Assembly: GCF_009761675.1 (NCBI RefSeq)
Contig: NZ_QUZH01000022.1
Coordinates: 1 to 64,000 of the forward strand
Length of the DNA: 64,000 nucleotides
From: Bhargavaea sp. CC-171006
Lineage (GTDB): Bacteria; Bacillota; Bacilli; Bacillales_A; Planococcaceae
Direction of reading: 5' to 3'
Part shown: positions 59,938 through 64,000 of the stretch, in pieces
Numbering within the stretch: the first letter of the stretch is position 1
Layout of the letters: each line of letters begins with the position of its first letter
Notes under the pieces: generated by a model
Seen by the model: the letters and a program-made list of their open reading frames with translations, nothing else
Database searches by the model: none
What the model was told of the DNA's origin: nothing
Position numbers and translations under genes: made by a program

Positions 59938-61044
59938 TTAGGTAATGTAGATATCGTAATTCGTCCGTTCGCTCAGCAGTATTCGGCCCTTTTCCCTGTC
60001 TTCGGTCGTCTGGAAGCTGACAACCATGATTCCGAAGACGTCCGTGCGCGATTCGACGATGCGCACGTTCGTGATCGAGATGCCTGCATCTGCCAGAGAC
60101 CCTGCGATTTCGGAAATCGCACCCGGACTGTCCGGGATATTGACATTGAGGTCGAACGTCGTGTAGAGCGCACCCTGCGACTTGGCCGGCAGTGTGTCCC
60201 GGTATGCCTTCGCCCCGCCGTAGAATTCATGGATCGATTCGGCGTCACCCGACTCGATCATTTCTCGTACGGCATTCATCTCCTCGATCCACAGGTCGAG
60301 CTGATCGATCAGCTCATCGCGATTTTGCAAAGTGATGTCACGCCACATGACCGGATCAGAAGAAGCGATTCTCGTGATGTCGCGGAACCCGCCAGCAGCC
60401 AGTTCCCGTGTGAACGGCATCTCTTCCGTCTCCTGTTCAAGCCTGCGTACGAGGGAGGCCGCGACAACATGCGGAAAATGGCTGACGACGGCTGTCATGG
60501 TGTCATGTTCTGCTGCGGAGACAACCGCCGTCTTGGCCTTTGTCACCGACAGGAAAGATTCCAGCTTCCTCACAGCCGGAGCATCCTTCCGTCCGGCCGG
60601 TGTCAGCAGGTAATATGCGTTCTCGAAAAGGTGCTCACGGGCTGCGCGCACGCCGCTCTTGTGTGAGCCTGCCATCGGGTGGCCGCCGACAAAAACTGCA
60701 TTGCCCCCGGCGAACCTTCCGGCTTCTTCCATGATCCAGGTTTTCGTGCTTCCCGTATCGGAAAGGATGGCGCCTTCTTTCAGATTCCATCCGGAAGCGG
60801 CTTCTTTCAGCATCCTCACTGTTTCATTTACGGGTGTGGCAAAAAATATGTAATCACAGCCTTCGGCAGCCTCTGCTGCCGATCCGGCCGAATGGTGGAT
60901 CACACCAAGCGTCTGTGCCTCACGGAGCGTCACCGGATCGGCATCGAAGCCTGTGACTGTAACGTTTCCGTGGCGCTGGATCGCCAGGGCGAGGGATCCG
61001 CCAATCAGGCCGAGGCCGATGATTGCAGCTTTCAACTCAGACAA
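59938..61044 (-). CDS. tyrA: Prephenate dehydrogenase
   Basis: 368 residues from a TTG start at 61044 (GGGAGTG 7 bases upstream). N-terminal Rossmann motif IIGLGLIGGSLALA, HPMAGSHKSG substrate motif, and a C-terminal ACT domain (about 295-368) for tyrosine feedback. It makes 4-hydroxyphenylpyruvate. Located between hisC and aroA. Confidence 0.94.
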   Translation of the reverse strand: MSELKAAIIGLGLIGGSLALAIQRHGNVTVTGFDADPVTLREAQTLGVIHHSAGSAAEAAEGCDYIFFATPVNETVRMLKEAASGWNLKEGAILSDTGSTKTWIMEEAGRFAGGNAVFVGGHPMAGSHKSGVRAAREHLFENAYYLLTPAGRKDAPAVRKLESFLSVTKAKTAVVSAAEHDTMTAVVSHFPHVVAASLVRRLEQETEEMPFTRELAAGGFRDITRIASSDPVMWRDITLQNRDELIDQLDLWIEEMNAVREMIESGDAESIHEFYGGAKAYRDTLPAKSQGALYTTFDLNVNIPDSPGAISEIAGSLADAGISITNVRIVESRTDVFGIMVVSFQTTEDREKGRILLSERTNYDIYIT

Positions 61045-61070
61045 AACCCAACACTCCCATCAAACACTGC

Positions 61071-62174
61071 TTACGCTTCGGACACTCCTTGCGCAAGCAC
61101 TTCTTCAAGCGCGGCAAGCAGTCCCTCATTATCTTCCCGGGTCCCCACGGTGATGCGCACATATCCCGGTGTCCCAAGCTTGTCGCCGCTGCGCACGATA
61201 TACCCGCGCTTCAGCAGCTCATCTGCAGCAGCGTCGGCGCTTCCCTTCACTTCCATCAGCACGAAGTTCGCTTCCGAGCGTGGACATTTCAGCCCGTGCG
61301 CCTCCGCAAAACGGGCGTACTGTTCCTTTCCTGCCTCGTTCTGCTGACGGGTGCTGTCAATGAACGGCTGGTCCCGGAGCGCAAGGGCAGCAGCCTGCTG
61401 GCCCAGGACATTCGTGTTAAACGGCGGACGGACAGGATCGAGCTTTGCGATCAACTCTTCCTTTCCAATTGCATAGCCGACACGGAATGCCGCAAGTCCA
61501 TACGCCTTCGAGAAAGTGCGAAGCACGAGAACGTTCGGGAATTCTTCGACCAGGTCAAGCGGATCCCCGTATGACGGATCCGTAACAAATTCATGATAAG
61601 CATTGTCGACAACGACCAGCACATGCTCCGGAACCTCCCGGATAAAGGCTTTCAGGTCCTTTTGGGGGATGATGCCCCCGGTCGGATTGTTTGGCGTGCA
61701 CAGCCATACGATTGAAGTGTTTTCGTCGATGGCCTTCAGCATGCCGTCAAGGTCATGGCTGAAATCTTCAAGGAGCGGGACTTCTCTGATCTCCGCACCC
61801 TGAATGCGAGCGTTGTGCCGATACTGCGGGAACGAAGGCCACGGCATGACCGTATTGTCGTTTTCGGACAGCAGTGCCCGGGAAAGGATGACGATCAGCT
61901 CATCCGATCCTGCACCGAACAGGAGCTGCCGGGGGGTTATGCCCAGCTTGGCGGACAGCGCCTCCCGCAGGCCGGTCGCATAGCCATCCGGATAAAGTGC
62001 GGTTTCAAGTCCGGCTTCCGCGATGAATTTCTTGACTTCAGCGGAACAGCCGAACGGGTTTTCGTTCGAGGCAAGCTTGACGATGCGATGAAGGCCGAAC
62101 TCTTTCTTGACCTCCCCGATTGTCTTACCCGGCTCATAGGCCCGCATGCCTTCCAGTCGAGGATTCCATCTCAT
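61071..62174 (-). CDS. hisC: Histidinol-phosphate / aromatic aminotransferase
   Basis: 367 residues, PLP aminotransferase. Schiff-base Lys in RTFSKAYGLAAFRVG (about 218), CTPNNPTGG (about 154). In Bacillus this enzyme serves both histidine and phenylalanine/tyrosine synthesis, which fits its place between aroH and tyrA. It overlaps aroH by 4 bases. Confidence 0.94.
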   Translation of the reverse strand: MRWNPRLEGMRAYEPGKTIGEVKKEFGLHRIVKLASNENPFGCSAEVKKFIAEAGLETALYPDGYATGLREALSAKLGITPRQLLFGAGSDELIVILSRALLSENDNTVMPWPSFPQYRHNARIQGAEIREVPLLEDFSHDLDGMLKAIDENTSIVWLCTPNNPTGGIIPQKDLKAFIREVPEHVLVVVDNAYHEFVTDPSYGDPLDLVEEFPNVLVLRTFSKAYGLAAFRVGYAIGKEELIAKLDPVRPPFNTNVLGQQAAALALRDQPFIDSTRQQNEAGKEQYARFAEAHGLKCPRSEANFVLMEVKGSADAAADELLKRGYIVRSGDKLGTPGYVRITVGTREDNEGLLAALEEVLAQGVSEA

Positions 62175-62563
62175 CTTGCTCCCTCCTTTTCCGCAGCCGC
62201 ACCGGCCAGATCCGGCCGCAGGCGGACGGCTTCGTTCCTGTAGACATGTTTGATTTCTTTTTGAGTCTTTACAGTATTCGCATGCATAAGCAGGCGGATG
62301 CAGAGAGGCAGCGCACCGGGCACATCCATCTCATGGGTGCACATGACCGGCACATACTCCCAGCCTTCCATCGTCCTGACAGCCTTGGCAGGGAATCCCG
62401 AAGAAATATCCGTTGTGGTCGAGATGATCACCGAGACGATTTCTTCCGGTTCCAGCCCATTCTGTTCCGCCATTTCCCGAGCGAGAGCGGCGGTCTCCTG
62501 CATGATCTGCTGCTCTTCATCTGCCGTGATGCATGTTGCACCGCGGATGCCCCTTACCATCAT
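62171..62563 (-). CDS. aroH: Chorismate mutase AroH
   Basis: 130 residues of the trimeric AroH fold (not AroQ). MVRGIRGATC at the start with active-site Arg, SVIISTTTDISSGFPA and VPVMCTHEMDVPGALPLCIRLLMH. It turns chorismate to prephenate. It overlaps aroB and hisC; B. subtilis has trpEDCFBA between aroH and hisC, absent here. Confidence 0.94.
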   Translation of the reverse strand: MMVRGIRGATCITADEEQQIMQETAALAREMAEQNGLEPEEIVSVIISTTTDISSGFPAKAVRTMEGWEYVPVMCTHEMDVPGALPLCIRLLMHANTVKTQKEIKHVYRNEAVRLRPDLAGAAAEKEGAR

Positions 62564-63651
62564 TCCGGTCTCACCCCCGTGCGTATTCTGAACTCCCTGT
62601 CGGCCTCCCGGCAGTCCTCTTCCGTGACACGACTGACATACGGCGCGCCGGCTTCCGGAAGGAGGACGAAGTGGAGGTCGCCGAAGGAAGCTTTTTTATC
62701 TTTTTTCATGTAACCGAACAATTCCTCAAATGAATAATCTTTAACCGACTTCAGCGGATAACCGTTTCTTGCGGCAAATTCCTGGAGGGCGTCGGTCAAT
62801 TCCCTGCCGGCCCCGGCCTTTTGCTCGCTCAGGATCAGTGCGTAAATCATCCCGATCATGACCGCCTCTCCGTGGGTAAGCCCCCCATAGCCCGCAGCCG
62901 CCTCTACGGCGTGGCCGTATGTATGGCCAAAGTTAAGATACTTGCGGACGGAGCCTTCCCGCTCATCCCGGCCGACAATTTCCGCTTTCACGCGGATGCC
63001 GCGGACGATGTGGCGGATCAGTTCCTCTTCACCCATTTTGTCGAGCTCAAGCGTGTGGAGCATCTCCGGTGCGTCTTCCTTGGATGAGATCAGCACATGC
63101 TTGACCGCCTCGGCCATACCCGACCGGATTTCCACTTCGGGTAGCGTCCGGAGAAGCTCTGTATCGTACAGGACCGCGATCGGCTGATGAAATGCCCCGG
63201 TCATATTCTTGCCGCCGGGAAGGTTGATCGCGGTCTTGCCGCCGACAGAACTGTCATGTGCCAGAATCGTCGTCGGACACTGGATAAAGCGGATTCCCCG
63301 CATGTAGGCCGCCGCCGCATAGCCGGCAAGGTCACCGCATGCTCCACCGCCGAAAGCGATCAGTACGGATTTCCTCGTGCATCCCGCTTCCAGGAGAAAT
63401 TGCTGTGAGTGTCCGAACCACTCGAGCGTTTTGCAGGATTCGCCTGACGGAACATCCAGCCAGGCGGCATCTCTGCCCGCTCCGCCCAGAGCCGAACGCA
63501 GCCGGTCTCCGTGAAGGGCGGACACTTTTTCATCCGCAATGACAGCGACCCGGTCAGCATCGGCAAGAAAGCTCTCAAGCTCCCGCAGCGCGCCAGGTCC
63601 CACCACCACGTCGTAGCTGCGTTCCTGCGTCTCTACCCTGACTGTCTCCAT
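62560..63651 (-). CDS. aroB: 3-dehydroquinate synthase
   Basis: 363 residues. NAD-binding GGGACGDLAGYAAAAYMRG, PTTILAHDSSVGGKTAIN, and zinc ligands in LNFGHTYGHAVE and GLTHGEAVMIGM. Second shikimate step. It starts 2 bp after aroC and overlaps aroH by 4 bases. Confidence 0.96.
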   Translation of the reverse strand: METVRVETQERSYDVVVGPGALRELESFLADADRVAVIADEKVSALHGDRLRSALGGAGRDAAWLDVPSGESCKTLEWFGHSQQFLLEAGCTRKSVLIAFGGGACGDLAGYAAAAYMRGIRFIQCPTTILAHDSSVGGKTAINLPGGKNMTGAFHQPIAVLYDTELLRTLPEVEIRSGMAEAVKHVLISSKEDAPEMLHTLELDKMGEEELIRHIVRGIRVKAEIVGRDEREGSVRKYLNFGHTYGHAVEAAAGYGGLTHGEAVMIGMIYALILSEQKAGAGRELTDALQEFAARNGYPLKSVKDYSFEELFGYMKKDKKASFGDLHFVLLPEAGAPYVSRVTEEDCREADREFRIRTGVRPE

Positions 63652-63653
63652 CT

Positions 63654-64000
63654 TCAGAACTCCCGTGCGTAAGCGAGGAATTCCCCGATGTTCTTTTTGA
63701 GTCCTTCGATTGTGTCACTATGGAATGTTTCGGAAATGGCTTTTGCCACTTCCCATGCAACAACATGTTCAGCGACAACGGAGGCCGCAGGCACCGCACA
63801 GCTGTCGGAGCGCTCGATGCTTGCCTTGAAAGGTTCTTTCGTATCGATATCAACACTCTCAAGCGGTTTGTATAGCGTCGGAATCGGCTTCATGACGCCG
63901 CGGACCACGATCGGCATGCCTGTAGTCATGCCGCCCTCGAAACCGCCCAGATTGTTCGTGCGGCGGCGGTAGCCGTCTTCTTCAGTCCATTCGATTTCGT
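63654..64000 (-). CDS. aroC: Chorismate synthase (3' part only)
   Basis: The window ends inside the gene; the last 114 codons are present. [13 protein letters not shown] (beginning near 63969) and the [19 protein letters not shown] block are typical of chorismate synthase C-termini. It makes chorismate using reduced FMN, linking it to flavin supply. B. subtilis calls it aroF. First gene here of aroC-aroB-aroH-hisC-tyrA-aroA. Confidence 0.93.
   Translation of the reverse strand, partial: EIEWTEEDGYRRRTNNLGGFEGGMTTGMPIVVRGVMKPIPTLYKPLESVDIDTKEPFKASIERSDSCAVPAASVVAEHVVAWEVAKAISETFHSDTIEGLKKNIGEFLAYAREF

Overview
The window looks like a chromosomal segment of a moderately high-GC member of the Bacillales, most likely the Planococcaceae (a Bhargavaea-, Planococcus- or Sporosarcina-like organism). 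The evidence is the gene order, which follows the Bacillus subtilis ypbR-to-aroC segment almost gene for gene, together with Bacillales-only genes (gpsB, recU-ponA, ypiA/ypiB, bshA, ypmA/ypmB, mrfAB) and a class B RNase P RNA. The genus is an inference.

Layout. 1-3.5 kb: a complete IS3-family (IS150-like) insertion sequence, an orphan HELGH metallopeptidase-like gene, two tandem KGG-repeat stress hydrophilins behind a sigma-B-like promoter, and a small DUF2188 gene. 3.9-8.3 kb: a large secreted bacillopeptidase F-type subtilase. 8.9-12.2 kb: riboflavin operon with an FMN riboswitch, in which ribD is reduced to a frameshifted relic before ribE-ribBA-ribH. 12.2-17.3 kb: fabI with a FapR-like operator, a C26 amidotransferase, cspD, a zinc-finger protein, an RNase HI-like protein, a phosphoesterase, a DUF421 membrane protein and a sulfurtransferase. 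17.3-23.2 kb: the double dynamin DynA and the helicase YpvA, separated by a degenerate 21-bp tandem repeat array. 23.3-26.8 kb: an ECF sigma/anti-sigma pair and a low-GC acyltransferase of likely foreign origin. 26.8-33 kb: YpsC/RlmL-type methyltransferase, rnpB, gpsB, mrfB (yprB), mrfA (yprA), yppE. 33-36.5 kb: recU-ponA. 36.5-47.7 kb: a second repeat array, then nth, dnaD, asnS, aspB, ypmB, ypmA, dinG, panD, panC, panB, birA. 47.7-53.9 kb: cca, bshA, mgsA, dapB, ypjD, ypjC, yugP-like and ypjA. 54-58.5 kb: qcrABC and ypiF, ypiB, ypiA. 58.6-64 kb: aroA, tyrA, hisC, aroH, aroB and the 3' part of aroC.

How the genes work together. Most are housekeeping: DNA replication and repair (dnaD, nth, recU, dinG, ypvA, mrfAB), cell wall growth and division (ponA, gpsB, ypiA/ypiB), cofactors (riboflavin, pantothenate, biotin attachment, bacillithiol), aromatic amino acids, and the bc respiratory complex. 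Compared with the remembered B. subtilis order, several genes are missing: ribD is decayed, bshB1 is absent between mgsA and bshA, the trp genes are absent between aroH and hisC, and ypjB is replaced by a yugP-like gene.

I found no phage, CRISPR array, classical defence island or clearly novel multigene system. The items most worth following are the ribD relic under an intact-looking FMN riboswitch, the two intergenic repeat arrays, a perfect 18-bp palindrome at the recU promoter, the long panB leader ending in a terminator, and the poly-asparagine KGG proteins. All coordinates and motifs were read by eye; no search or computation was run.
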